From Niastella sp966212235 (lineage in GTDB: Bacteria; Bacteroidota; Bacteroidia; Chitinophagales; Chitinophagaceae): a DNA stretch of 64,000 nucleotides. The stretch covers positions 62,001 through 126,000 of the forward strand of contig CBIHPP010000018.1 in NCBI GenBank assembly GCA_966212235.1, written 5' to 3'. The notes under the pieces were generated by a model, which was not told the DNA's origin, ran no database searches, and saw only the letters and a list, made by a program, of their open reading frames with translations. How positions within the stretch are numbered: the first letter of the stretch is position 1; each line of letters opens with the position of its first letter. Shown one piece after another: positions 47,725 to 56,489 of this stretch. The translations under genes and the position numbers were made by a program.

Positions 47725-47844
47725 GTAAGAATTAGGAGGCTGGAAGGATGAAGTAGGAGGTAAGATGTAAGAAGACCCCGTATTTTTTAGCTCTTGCCTT
47801 ATTTCTTACTTTTTATTTCCTACTTCTTACCTCATCACTTCTAT
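47725..47844. repeat. Inverted pair of heptamer arrays (GTAAGAA family)
   Basis: 47725-47773 is seven 7-bp units in strict phase (GTAAGAA, GTAGGAG and variants). 47796-47844 is seven units of the reverse complement (TTCTTAC, TTCCTAC and variants). Each arm is exactly 49 bp, with 22 bp between them. Individual units vary but purine phase is kept, so transcripts would form an imperfect long hairpin. The same unit family recurs at 55372-55406. Confidence 0.8.
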
Positions 47845-47914
47845 GCCTTCTATTTTCATTATCACATAGGCTTATTGCTTCATTGTATTATGTCTTTTTT
47901 CTCTATGACTCGCA

Positions 47915-47966
47915 GCCTTTTTGCCTCTATGCCTTGTTGCCTTTCCTTGTGCCTTTCTGCCTTGCT
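47915..47966. repeat. GCCTTxxx octamer array
   Basis: Six units beginning GCCT, five of them 8 bp and one 12 bp. Together with the inverted heptamer arrays it fills most of the 293-bp gap between the SusD stop (47972) and the IlvD/Edd start (47678). It lies just after the SusD stop. Confidence 0.7.
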
Positions 47967-47971
47967 TTTAC

Positions 47972-49513
47972 TTATGGTTTATCCCACCATATCCTTGTAC
48001 TCAACTTATCGACACCCTGCCTGGAAATGGCCTCATTCACATGGTCGGTGTTCACACTTAGTTCCGAGGTTGGGTAGGTGAGGCGCCTGATAAACGTACC
48101 ATTTGGCACATCAGGATTATTAGGCTGCCCATAGGGGTTGGGTGTCAGGTTCGGATAGCCGCTCCGTCTAAAGTTAGCAAATGCTTCGGGACCATTCAAA
48201 AATGAGGCGATCCAGTATTGGGTATTGATCAGTTGTAATTCACTGCCACCGGTGAGCGGGTTGGCCGTCACATATATATCGCGGGCAGTAGCATTAACGG
48301 CGGAATTGGCGTCATAAACAGCCATTTGGTCCATATGCGCTCTAATGCCGTCTGCAAAATATTGAGCTGCGGTGCTGGTGGTTATCCATCCCCTGAAACG
48401 GGCTTCGGCCAGCAGCAGATTGGTTTGCGCGGCTGTTACCAGGAATACGGGGGAAGTGATCTTTACCATTCTGCGGCGATCTACCTGGCTGTATTCATAA
48501 AAACTTTTCAGTCCTTCGCCGGTGGCGGCAGTAGTAGCGGTGCCATTGTCTTTACCTATGGGCATGCCTATTTGTTTGGTAGGGTCAGTCGTGCTGGCTG
48601 CAACGGTTTGGTCGCCCCCGCTGTTAGCGCCTACATAACGAACGGCGATGGCCTGCAACCGCGGGTCGCTGGTATTCTTCAATTGATCAACAAATGGTTT
48701 GGTGAGGTAGAAGTTGGCCGCTTCACTGCCATTGAGCGTACCGCCTATGGGTTGGGTGAAGTTGGCGTCGTGGCGTATATAAGCATTGTCGGCATTGGCG
48801 GTAATGACGCCGCCGGCAACGGCTGCCTGTACAGTGGCCTGGGCTTTAGCCGCATCCACTTTACTCAGGCGCATACCGGCCCGCAGCAGCAGGGAATACG
48901 CGAATTTTTTCCATTTAGCCACGTCCCCGGCATACAGTACATCGCCGGTTTCAATGGTGGCTGTGGGGGTAAGGGCAGCGGCCGCTTCCGTTAGTTCCTG
49001 AATGATCTTTGGGTATATATCCTGCTGTCGATCGTATTGAGGAAACACCAGGGTGAAGTCGACCAAACCGGCGCCGGCCTGCGAATAAGGCACATCGCCA
49101 TATTCATCAGTGAGTATCATAAATATATATGACTGGTAAATACGCGCCATATTATACATATTACTTCTGCCTGGCAGGTCTTTTGACCGGTTCACGGCAT
49201 CGTACGTATTTTTGATCACGCCCTGGTAGTACGCCACCCACAGAGGTGCGGTAGTTACATCGCGACTGTCCTGGTTGAAATTGGCGCCGGCCAGTACACC
49301 GCCGTTGGGTGTTACCATTTGCTGTACAATGCTCTCATCGAATACGAGCGTTTTTACCGGGAATGAGGTATTGATCACCGCCTGGTTCAATAGCAGGGCG
49401 GGGTCCAGTGACGTAGGATTGATTTTATTTATATTCAGGTCTGATAAACCTTTTTCACAGGCTGTTGCGAAGAACAAAAAACACAGCAGCGTATAATTGA
49501 CAATTGTTTTCAT
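47972..49513 (-). CDS. SusD-like lipoprotein (SusD-like_2 type), sugar-acid locus
   Basis: 513 aa. Lipobox FFATAC (after MKTIVNYTLLCFL), then LSDLNINKINPTSLDPALLL and the motifs of the second SusD subfamily (YQSYIFMILTDEYGDVPYSQ, KWKKFAYSLLLRAGMRLSKV, TNLLLAEARFRGW, PTSELSVNTDHVNEAI). Starts 11 bp after the SusC stop. Companion of that transporter in recognising an unknown ligand, by context an oligosaccharide or sugar acid. Confidence 0.9.
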   Translation of the reverse strand: MKTIVNYTLLCFLFFATACEKGLSDLNINKINPTSLDPALLLNQAVINTSFPVKTLVFDESIVQQMVTPNGGVLAGANFNQDSRDVTTAPLWVAYYQGVIKNTYDAVNRSKDLPGRSNMYNMARIYQSYIFMILTDEYGDVPYSQAGAGLVDFTLVFPQYDRQQDIYPKIIQELTEAAAALTPTATIETGDVLYAGDVAKWKKFAYSLLLRAGMRLSKVDAAKAQATVQAAVAGGVITANADNAYIRHDANFTQPIGGTLNGSEAANFYLTKPFVDQLKNTSDPRLQAIAVRYVGANSGGDQTVAASTTDPTKQIGMPIGKDNGTATTAATGEGLKSFYEYSQVDRRRMVKITSPVFLVTAAQTNLLLAEARFRGWITTSTAAQYFADGIRAHMDQMAVYDANSAVNATARDIYVTANPLTGGSELQLINTQYWIASFLNGPEAFANFRRSGYPNLTPNPYGQPNNPDVPNGTFIRRLTYPTSELSVNTDHVNEAISRQGVDKLSTRIWWDKP

Positions 49514-49524
49514 GATCGAAGATG

Positions 49525-52500
49525 TTAGAATTTAATATTCAGGTTCAGGCCCAGGCTGCGCGTAGTGGGCAGGCCAGGTGATTCCAGGCCAACCTGGTTA
49601 TCGGAGCCAAAGCCAAACGTTTCGGGATCTATGTTGTCGACCCATTTCTTTAACAGCAATACGTTATTGGCCACCAGGTCGAGCTTAAGGCCTTTAACGG
49701 GCCATTTAGCAGGTAGGTGTTTGGTAAGGTCATACCCCAGCGATACCTGGCGCAGCTTCCAGTAACCGCTATTGTACACCACCGATTCAACAATTTGTAC
49801 TGTGCGAAGGTGTTCCCAATAAGTTTGTATACCCGATGTTACGTTGTTGGGATTGCCGCTGCCATCTACGCCCTCGGCTTTTACCCCACCTACGCGGCCT
49901 TCGAGTGTCATTTTATGCAAACCATGCCGCACGGCGTTGAAATTGGTGCCCGACAGCATTTTACCACCCAGTTTGTAGTCGATGAAAACAGTCAGGTTAA
50001 ATCCTTTGTAATTAACGGTGTTCAAAAAACCGCCTACCCATTTGGGCAGGGCGCTGCCAAATAATACAAAGTCGGAGGTGCGTTGCGGCAAACCGCTGCT
50101 CTGAATGATTCGCTGCCCTTTGGCGTCGCGTGCATACCCGTAACCGGCGATCTGTCCTATTTCTTCTCCCACCACATGCCGGGTTTCTCCATTGAACACA
50201 TGCGTGCCCGTGGTAATGCGCTCACCCGGTTTGTCGGTGATTATGCTTAACACTTTTGTAATGTTGTACGAAGTATTGGCGGTGAATTCCCAGGTCCAGT
50301 TAACGGTCCTTACCGGCACCAGGTTCAACATGGCTTCAACACCGTAGTTCCGGCTTTTACCGCTGTTGATAGGGGTGTTGAGGTAACCTGATGCATCGGA
50401 GATCTGTACCAGCACGATCTGGTCGCTGGTGATCTTGCGGTAAGCGGCCAGGTCAACATTTACCCGGTTATTGAACATCCGCGCTTCCAAACCCACTTCC
50501 GTTTCGACTACCGTGCTGGGCCGCAGGTTGGGGTTGGGCAGGGTAGTACCGGTAGCATTGTTACTGATAGCGCTGGTACCTACCGGTACCGGCTGGCCGT
50601 TCGGATTGTTGATGAAATTCGCATTCGGCGTGTAAAGCAACTGGTTAGAGTAAGGAAGTACATCGCCGTCGCTGCCTACCCTGGCATAACCCAGCCGTAA
50701 TTTGGCAAAGTTCAACCAGTTAATATTTTGCAGGTGTTCTGAAAGTACATAACTACCCGAAATCGATGGATAGCGAATACTTCTGTTGGCAGGCGACAGG
50801 GTGCTGAACCAGTCGTTGCGCAACGTACCCGTAAGGTAGAAAGTTTGTTTATAATTCAGTTCGGCAGAGCCGTACAAAGAGTTTACACCCTGTTCAGAGA
50901 GCGTGTATACAGGATCTTTTCCGCGGCCGTTTTGCACGGTATAGAGGCCACGGATCAGGAAATCCGTTACCTGTACGTTATTGGCATCGCTTCGTTTGCG
51001 CATGCGGTTACCCCCGGCGTTCAAATTTACTTCCAGGTCACCGACTTTCCTGTTGGCATTCACCAGGAAGTCGATGTTGGTTTCGCGGAACCGGCGCGAT
51101 TCCTGGGTATATATGCCGTTTACAAAACCGGCTGGCGCAGCTGACCGTGACATTTGCCCGGTAGGGAAGTTGTTTACGTCTTCATCGCGCGACCAGTAAT
51201 CCTGTCCAAACCGGCCCTGTACGCTCAACCAGCTTAACAGGTTATATTTCAGCGTCACATTACCAAAAATGCGATCGCGTTTTATATTATGGAACTGTTC
51301 GGCCAATGTCCAAAACGGATTGGTACGGTTGGTGAACTTTGAATAACTGGCCTCATTGCCCGCTGCGTTGTATTTGTTCTCATTCAGCACGCTCAACGGC
51401 ATGGAGGTTGACATGGCCATGAGTGCAGTGGGAATGGAATTGTCCTGGTTGGCAATATTGGGTGGGTTCTTATTGATTTCCCGGGAGTAATTGACGTTAC
51501 CCGCAATAAGCAATTGTTCAGATAAGTTGTAACTAAAACCCAGGTTCATCGATTTGCGGTTGAACGAATTGTTGGGCACTATGCCTTTGTTCTGGGTATT
51601 GTTCAGCGACAGGCGCAGGCCGCCTTTGTCGTTGCTGCTTTCGAAGGCCACAGTGTTGGAAACATTCTGTCCGTGACGGTAAAATTCCTTGATGCGGCTG
51701 CCTTGTGGCTCATACGGTACTGTCAGGTTGTTGAACAGGATGTGCGTCATGCCCGGTGCAAATTTTTCACCGAACGACCATTGGCCCGAAGTAGGGTTGG
51801 GGGTGATGGGGCGTATTCCGTTCTCGCCCTGGCCGTATTCTTTTTGATAGTCTGTATAATCGAGCGGCGTGTCGTTGGTATAGTTCAGGTTATAGGTTAC
51901 GCCGATGCCTTTTGTTTTGCCTTTCGTTTTTGTGGTGATCATGATCACACCATCCTTGGCGCGCGAGCCATAGAGTGCCGCAGCCGGCGCTCCTTTCAGG
52001 ATGGTCATGTTTTCAATATCATCGGGGTTGATGCTTGACAAGCCATCGCCCCCATCGGAAAACACCCCACCGCCTTTTACCGTCATGTCTTTATCGTTAA
52101 ATTGGGAATTGTCGATCGGTACCCCATTGATAACGATCAGCGGGTTGTTTTGTCCGGAAATGGAAGACTGACCGCGGATGCGGATCTTGGAAGTACCACC
52201 GGGGCCTGTACCCAGGGCGGAAATGTTTAAGCCGGCTACCTTGCCTTGCAGCGCATTCATGACATTGGTGCTGCGGTTCACGGTCAGTTCTTCGGGTTTA
52301 ACGCTGGTGGCGGAATACCCTAAACTCCGTGCCTGCTTTTTAATACCCAGCGCTGTGACGATCACTTCGCCCAGGTTCTGGTTATCGGCCGCCAATGTTA
52401 TATTAACTTCGGAACCGCCCGCAACCGCTGCTTCTGTGGTTTTAAATCCAACAGAACTGAAGATGAGGGTGGCATTTTTTTCAGCCGGAATACTGTATTT

Positions 52501-52695
52501 GCCATTGTTGTCGGTAGTAGTGCCAAGTGAACTACCTTTAACGACTACTGAAACGCGCGCAAGTTTCGCGCCTTTTTCATCTGAAACTGTACCTGTGATG
52601 GTCTGTGCATAGGTAACGGAAAGAAGTAACTGAAAAGTGAAAAGCAGCCATAGCCCCGCAAAACGGGATGGCCTGTTCCTGGTATACTTTTTCAT
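49525..52695 (-). CDS. SusC/RagA TonB-dependent transporter, sugar-acid locus
   Basis: 1056 aa from the ATG at 52695 (MKKYTRNRPSRFAGLWLLFT), giving a normal signal peptide; an upstream in-frame ATG at 52743 would bury it. Carboxypeptidase-regulatory-like domain at about 32-115 (ITGTVSDEKGAKLARVSVVV), plug (NALQGKVAGLNISALGTGPG, VINGVPIDNSQFN, ILKGAPAAALYGSRAKDG) and barrel to SLGLNLNIKF. No STN domain. Divergent from the AraC regulator gene at 52895; a 15-bp palindrome lies in its leader. Confidence 0.92.
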   Translation of the reverse strand: MKKYTRNRPSRFAGLWLLFTFQLLLSVTYAQTITGTVSDEKGAKLARVSVVVKGSSLGTTTDNNGKYSIPAEKNATLIFSSVGFKTTEAAVAGGSEVNITLAADNQNLGEVIVTALGIKKQARSLGYSATSVKPEELTVNRSTNVMNALQGKVAGLNISALGTGPGGTSKIRIRGQSSISGQNNPLIVINGVPIDNSQFNDKDMTVKGGGVFSDGGDGLSSINPDDIENMTILKGAPAAALYGSRAKDGVIMITTKTKGKTKGIGVTYNLNYTNDTPLDYTDYQKEYGQGENGIRPITPNPTSGQWSFGEKFAPGMTHILFNNLTVPYEPQGSRIKEFYRHGQNVSNTVAFESSNDKGGLRLSLNNTQNKGIVPNNSFNRKSMNLGFSYNLSEQLLIAGNVNYSREINKNPPNIANQDNSIPTALMAMSTSMPLSVLNENKYNAAGNEASYSKFTNRTNPFWTLAEQFHNIKRDRIFGNVTLKYNLLSWLSVQGRFGQDYWSRDEDVNNFPTGQMSRSAAPAGFVNGIYTQESRRFRETNIDFLVNANRKVGDLEVNLNAGGNRMRKRSDANNVQVTDFLIRGLYTVQNGRGKDPVYTLSEQGVNSLYGSAELNYKQTFYLTGTLRNDWFSTLSPANRSIRYPSISGSYVLSEHLQNINWLNFAKLRLGYARVGSDGDVLPYSNQLLYTPNANFINNPNGQPVPVGTSAISNNATGTTLPNPNLRPSTVVETEVGLEARMFNNRVNVDLAAYRKITSDQIVLVQISDASGYLNTPINSGKSRNYGVEAMLNLVPVRTVNWTWEFTANTSYNITKVLSIITDKPGERITTGTHVFNGETRHVVGEEIGQIAGYGYARDAKGQRIIQSSGLPQRTSDFVLFGSALPKWVGGFLNTVNYKGFNLTVFIDYKLGGKMLSGTNFNAVRHGLHKMTLEGRVGGVKAEGVDGSGNPNNVTSGIQTYWEHLRTVQIVESVVYNSGYWKLRQVSLGYDLTKHLPAKWPVKGLKLDLVANNVLLLKKWVDNIDPETFGFGSDNQVGLESPGLPTTRSLGLNLNIKF

Positions 52696-52730
52696 ACCGG
52701 CAAGTTGTTTTGGTGAGTAATCGTTGTAGA

Positions 52731-52745
52731 AGGTGTGCCACACCT
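52731..52745. promoter_or_regulatory. 15-bp palindrome between divergent susC and araC-type genes
   Basis: AGGTGTG-C-CACACCT, 36 bp upstream of the susC start on the minus strand, in a 199-bp divergent gap. It could be an operator for the AraC-type regulator or a leader hairpin. Confidence 0.4.
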
Positions 52746-52894
52746 AATATGCAGGAAAATTATCCGGTATTCGCATGAAAAACTTCCAAAATAAAACAGT
52801 GTTGAATTTTGTACATGCAAAATGAATAAATTCCCTTTCTTTATAGAAGTTAGGGAAAGAGAAGATTGCGCCCACGATAAGTACATAAAGCCAT

Positions 52895-53782
52895 ATGAAT
52901 CAATTTGTGCTACAGCACGGTAAATCGGCAGAACTGCTTTTGTTCCCGCATATCCTGGAAGTGGGCATAAAAAAGAATGGCTCTATCCAGCTCAATGCCT
53001 TTCCCACCACCACCGCGCCTGGGTTACGACTATATTATATCACAGAAGGCCGGTTTGAATGGCGCATCAATCATCAAACAACTATTTTTTACCCTGGTGA
53101 TGTGGCGCTGATATTGCCCGGTGTGCCCTTTGGCAGCGATAATGGGGTACTGGAGATCGGTTCCTATACCTGGATCCAATTAAAACTGGACATACTGGAA
53201 AACGGCCACATTCATCCAGGTGTATGGAGCGGCTTTTCGGAAAGCGAAGGCGCTGCGCTGGGTAAAATATTGTCATTAAACGCTTCTACTGTTTTGTCGA
53301 GGTTTACCGAAGCGGGTAAAATGCTGAAATGCATACATGCGGAGCTATTTGGCAATGAAGTGGGATACCAGGCCTGTATCAATCACCAGATCGACGAACT
53401 GCTGGTACAGGTAGCCCGGAAATTGACAAAGCAAAGCCATTCTGCCCGTGACTTCCCCAAAACCTTCATGCACCTGGAAGCCGTGTTGCGCCAGGACCTG
53501 AGTCATCAATGGACGGTGGAAGAAATGGCTGCCCTGGTTGGCATGGGCACAACCTTGTTTACCGAAAAGGTAAAAAATTACTCCGGGTTTTCACCGATCA
53601 ACTACCTGATCAATATCAGGATCTCTGAAGCCATTAAATTATTGAAGCGGCCCGATATTACCGTAACCGACATAGCGCTGGATACAGGGTTCTATTCATC
53701 GCAACATTTTTCCACCACATTTAAAAAGTTAACCGGTTACCGACCCAGTGAATTCAGAAAAAATCATTTGCGTACTATATAA
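52895..53782 (+). CDS. AraC-family regulator with cupin sensor domain
   Basis: 295 aa. N-terminal cupin-type binding domain at about 30-110 (PGLRLYYITEGRFEWRINHQ, IFYPGDVALILPGVPFGSD). C-terminal AraC domain at about 190-290 (WTVEEMAALVGMGTTLFTEK, TVTDIALDTGFYSSQHFSTT, FKKLTGYRPSEFRK). A classic small-ligand-responsive activator. Divergent from SusC and 11 bp upstream of the kinase gene on the same strand, so it probably controls both halves of the sugar-acid locus. Confidence 0.9.
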   Translation: MNQFVLQHGKSAELLLFPHILEVGIKKNGSIQLNAFPTTTAPGLRLYYITEGRFEWRINHQTTIFYPGDVALILPGVPFGSDNGVLEIGSYTWIQLKLDILENGHIHPGVWSGFSESEGAALGKILSLNASTVLSRFTEAGKMLKCIHAELFGNEVGYQACINHQIDELLVQVARKLTKQSHSARDFPKTFMHLEAVLRQDLSHQWTVEEMAALVGMGTTLFTEKVKNYSGFSPINYLINIRISEAIKLLKRPDITVTDIALDTGFYSSQHFSTTFKKLTGYRPSEFRKNHLRTI

Positions 53783-53793
53783 TTACAATAAAC

Positions 53794-55389
53794 ATGAAAT
53801 GCATCATTACAATTGAATTAGGAACAAATGGGGTACGGGTGTTTGCCTATGACCTCAAAGGCCGCATCATCGGTTCGATGAAAGGCTACTTTCCTACATT
53901 TCATACCGAGCCCGACCACAGTGAGCAGGACCCCGAGCAGATATTTATTACCACCCTGTACGTGCTGAAGAACTTACTGAATGAATATATACATCCGAAA
54001 AAAGGTACGGTAGCCAGCATTTGTTTCAGCGCCTCCATGCACAGCGTACTGGCGGTAGATAAAAATGGCAATCCGCTGGGCAATGCCATTACCTGGGCAG
54101 ATAATCGTGCCAAGAAAGAGGCGCAGGAATTACGCCACGACCCATTGGGAAGAAAACTGTATGCCGCTACGGGCACACCCATTCATCCCATGTCGCCGCT
54201 ACTGAAAATAGCGTGGATGAAAAACCGTGATAAAGATCGTTTCCGGCAGGCCAGCAAATTCCTGTCCATTAAAAGTTATATCATTCACCAGTTGACCGGC
54301 GAGTACATCATGGATTACAGCATTGCTTCTGCCACCGGTTTGCTGAACATTCATACCATTACCTGGGAAGCCGATGCCCTGAAATATGCCGGTATTACAG
54401 CTGCCCGGCTGCCGGGCCTGGCGCCGGTGTTTAGTAGTGGCGGCAAGCTGAAGAAAGCATATCAGCAATCGCTGCGGCTGCCACCCGAAACGAAGATCAT
54501 CATCGGCTCCAGTGATGGTTGCCTGGCTACGCTCGGCGATGGCGTGAAAGGGGGCGGGAAGGCCACCATTACAATTGAAGACAGCGGCGCAGTACGGGTT
54601 ATGGGCCCCACGGTTTTGAAAGACGACCAGATGCGTTTTTTCAATTACCTGCTTACTGATAATTGCTATGTATCGGGCGGGCCTACCAATAACGGCGGAA
54701 ATATTTTTGAATGGTTCAGCCGGCAGTTCGGTGATTTCACCAACCCGTTCGATATAGAGAACAGCAATCAACAACTGATTGAAGAAGCGTCTAAAGTTCC
54801 ACCGGGCTCAGACGGCTTGCTGTTCCTGCCTTATTTGCTGGGTGAACGCGCGCCCATCTGGAATGCCAATGCAAGAGGTCTTTATTTCGGATTGAATATA
54901 AAACATGAACGCAGGCATTTTTTGCGGGCGACTATTGAAGGTATACTCTATGAAATCTACAGTATTGGTAAAACCCTCGGTGAGCAGCGTAATATCAAAA
55001 GCCTTTCGGTGAACGGAAGTTTTGGCACCATTCCTTTCTGTACCCAGATGCTTGCCGATATGTTCAATAAACCTGTGCGCCTGCGGCAACAATTTCATAG
55101 CGTAAGTTATGGGGCCTTCCTGTTAAGCGCTACAGAGATGGGCATTTACAAATCGCTCGATGATGCGGCGCAAACGGTGGAGTTACCCGATGTATATAAG
55201 CCGAATAAACAACATCATGCAGTATATGCCGATTACTTTGGCCTGTTTGAAAAACTGAGCGTTAAACTGGTCGATGAATTTGAAGCGATCGGTAATCTGC
55301 AGAGTAAATATGCCGTATCGGATGAGCCTGAACATTCAAAAAAAAGAACGGTGAGATCAAAGGATGCTGAAGTAAGAAGTAGGAGGTAG
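53794..55389 (+). CDS. FGGY-family carbohydrate kinase, gluconokinase-like
   Basis: 531 aa, cytosolic. N-terminal phosphate-binding loop region IELGTNGVRVFAYD, substrate region ITWADNRAKKEAQELR and GTPIHPMSPLLKIAWM (typical of FGGY gluconate kinases). Catalytic aspartate region GSSDGCLATLGDG, and GGPTNNGGNIFEWF, LLGERAPIWNANARG. It would phosphorylate gluconate or a related sugar acid. The last residues (about 510-531, EHSKKRTVRSKDAEVRSRR) are unlike the family. The final codons and the TAG stop are encoded by the heptamer array at 55372-55406, so the natural C-terminus seems to have been replaced or extended. Confidence 0.85.
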   Translation: MKCIITIELGTNGVRVFAYDLKGRIIGSMKGYFPTFHTEPDHSEQDPEQIFITTLYVLKNLLNEYIHPKKGTVASICFSASMHSVLAVDKNGNPLGNAITWADNRAKKEAQELRHDPLGRKLYAATGTPIHPMSPLLKIAWMKNRDKDRFRQASKFLSIKSYIIHQLTGEYIMDYSIASATGLLNIHTITWEADALKYAGITAARLPGLAPVFSSGGKLKKAYQQSLRLPPETKIIIGSSDGCLATLGDGVKGGGKATITIEDSGAVRVMGPTVLKDDQMRFFNYLLTDNCYVSGGPTNNGGNIFEWFSRQFGDFTNPFDIENSNQQLIEEASKVPPGSDGLLFLPYLLGERAPIWNANARGLYFGLNIKHERRHFLRATIEGILYEIYSIGKTLGEQRNIKSLSVNGSFGTIPFCTQMLADMFNKPVRLRQQFHSVSYGAFLLSATEMGIYKSLDDAAQTVELPDVYKPNKQHHAVYADYFGLFEKLSVKLVDEFEAIGNLQSKYAVSDEPEHSKKRTVRSKDAEVRSRR

Positions 55390-55406
55390 GAAATAAGAAG
55401 TAAATT
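55372..55406 (+). repeat. Heptamer array overlapping the kinase 3' end
   Basis: Five 7-bp units in phase (GTAAGAA, GTAGGAG, GTAGGAA, ATAAGAA, GTAAATT), the same family as at 47725. It encodes the last five amino acids of the kinase and its stop codon, and occupies about half of the gap to the next gene. Confidence 0.8.
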
Positions 55407-55451
55407 CAAAATCCAGAAATCCCGAGATCAGCAATTCAAATAAGCTGCTAT

Positions 55452-56375
55452 ATGATTAAGAATTTTCTAACAATGATTGGGGTACTGTTGTGCACGCAAC
55501 TCCACGCACAACAGGTTTCTTCTTCCCCCGAACAGATAAAAGCCATCACCCCCGAATGGAAGGGAGAACGTTCTGCGGATGGCCGCCCGCATGTGCCCGA
55601 TCGATTATTGGAACGGCTGAAAGGCGTACACCTGGAAGAGGCCTGGGGCATTTTGCGCAACAAAGGATTTCAAAACCAGTTCGAGGGCGACTGGCAGGTA
55701 TTGCATCCAGATTCGGTTATGACCGGCCGCGTGGTTACGGCGCAATACTGGCCCCTGCGGCCTGATGTAGACAAACTGATAAAAGATAAAGGCAAAGCCG
55801 AAGGCCGCATCGGCAATACGAATTCATGGCCCATTGATGTACTGAAGAATGGCGATATATACGTGGCCGATAGTTATGGAAAAGTGGTGGATGGCACGCT
55901 CATCGGCGATAACCTGGGTAACGCCATTTACGCCAAATCTGCCCGGGGCGTTATCTTCTATGGTTCGGTACGCGATGTGGAAGGGTTGGAAGAAATAAAA
56001 GGATTTAATGCCTGGATCAAGGGATACGATCCCTCCTACATTCAGCAAATGATGCTGGGTGGCATCAATGTGCCCATTCGCATGGGCAGGGCCACGGTAT
56101 TGCCCGGTGATGCGGTCCTCGCGAAAAAAGGTGGAGTCGTGTTTATTCCGGCCTACCTGCTGGAAGAAGTGGTATTGAATGCCGAATTCATTGCCCTGCG
56201 TGATGCTTTCGGTCATCAGCGGCTGCGCGAAGGAAAGTACACACCCGGACAGATAGATACCCAATGGACTGAAGAAATTAAAAAGGATTTCCTGAAATGG
56301 CTCGATGCCAATCCGGGCAAGCTGCCTATGAGCAGGCAGGAGCTGGACTTGTTTATGAAAGATAGAACGTGGTAA
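55452..56375 (+). CDS. Exported RraA-family protein 1 (aldolase-like)
   Basis: 307 aa with a signal peptide (MIKNFLTMIGVLLCTQLHAQ), so periplasmic. The body has the RraA/HMG-CHA aldolase fold: SVMTGRVVTAQYWP, the motif GDNLGNAIYAKSARGV, and SVRDVEG, where the R-D pair is the family's catalytic/substrate site. Then GDAVLAKKGGVVFIPAYLLE. RraA itself (RNase E regulator) is cytosolic and about 160 aa; this is a longer, exported branch likely to be a pyruvate-type aldolase or a related hydro-lyase. It is followed by a Tat-exported enolase-superfamily enzyme, and the same pair is repeated at 59246-61614. Confidence 0.82.
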   Translation: MIKNFLTMIGVLLCTQLHAQQVSSSPEQIKAITPEWKGERSADGRPHVPDRLLERLKGVHLEEAWGILRNKGFQNQFEGDWQVLHPDSVMTGRVVTAQYWPLRPDVDKLIKDKGKAEGRIGNTNSWPIDVLKNGDIYVADSYGKVVDGTLIGDNLGNAIYAKSARGVIFYGSVRDVEGLEEIKGFNAWIKGYDPSYIQQMMLGGINVPIRMGRATVLPGDAVLAKKGGVVFIPAYLLEEVVLNAEFIALRDAFGHQRLREGKYTPGQIDTQWTEEIKKDFLKWLDANPGKLPMSRQELDLFMKDRTW

Positions 56376-56383
56376 GACCTGTA

Positions 56384-56464
56384 AGGTGGGTCTCCCTCAA
56401 AGGGAGGCTCACCTTACTGCCTGGTCAAAGGTGAGCCCTCCGCCTGCTGGCGAATGACCCACCT
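56384..56464. repeat. Nested inverted repeats, cruciform-like
   Basis: Outer arms AGGTGGGTC (56384-56392) and complement (56456-56464). Inside are two further hairpins: CTCCCT-CAA-AGGGAG (56392-56406) and GGCTCACCTT with its complement (56406-56415, 56428-56437). The element fills the gap between the first RraA-type and first enolase-type genes and is unlike the heptamer arrays in the other gaps. Confidence 0.7.
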
Positions 56465-56489
56465 AATCAAAAAAATTAAATCATAACAT

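Noticed and set aside
47794..48081. 95-codon plus-strand open frame before the SusD 3' end
   Set aside because: It is translated heptamer/octamer repeat plus antisense of SusD; low-complexity Leu/Ser/Phe/Pro sequence without family features.
52771..52822. Bacteroidota promoter for the third susC (TTTTGC / TATTTTG on the minus strand)
   Set aside because: The -7 match lacks one T of TAnnTTTG and the spacing is 23 bp, too wide to call with confidence.
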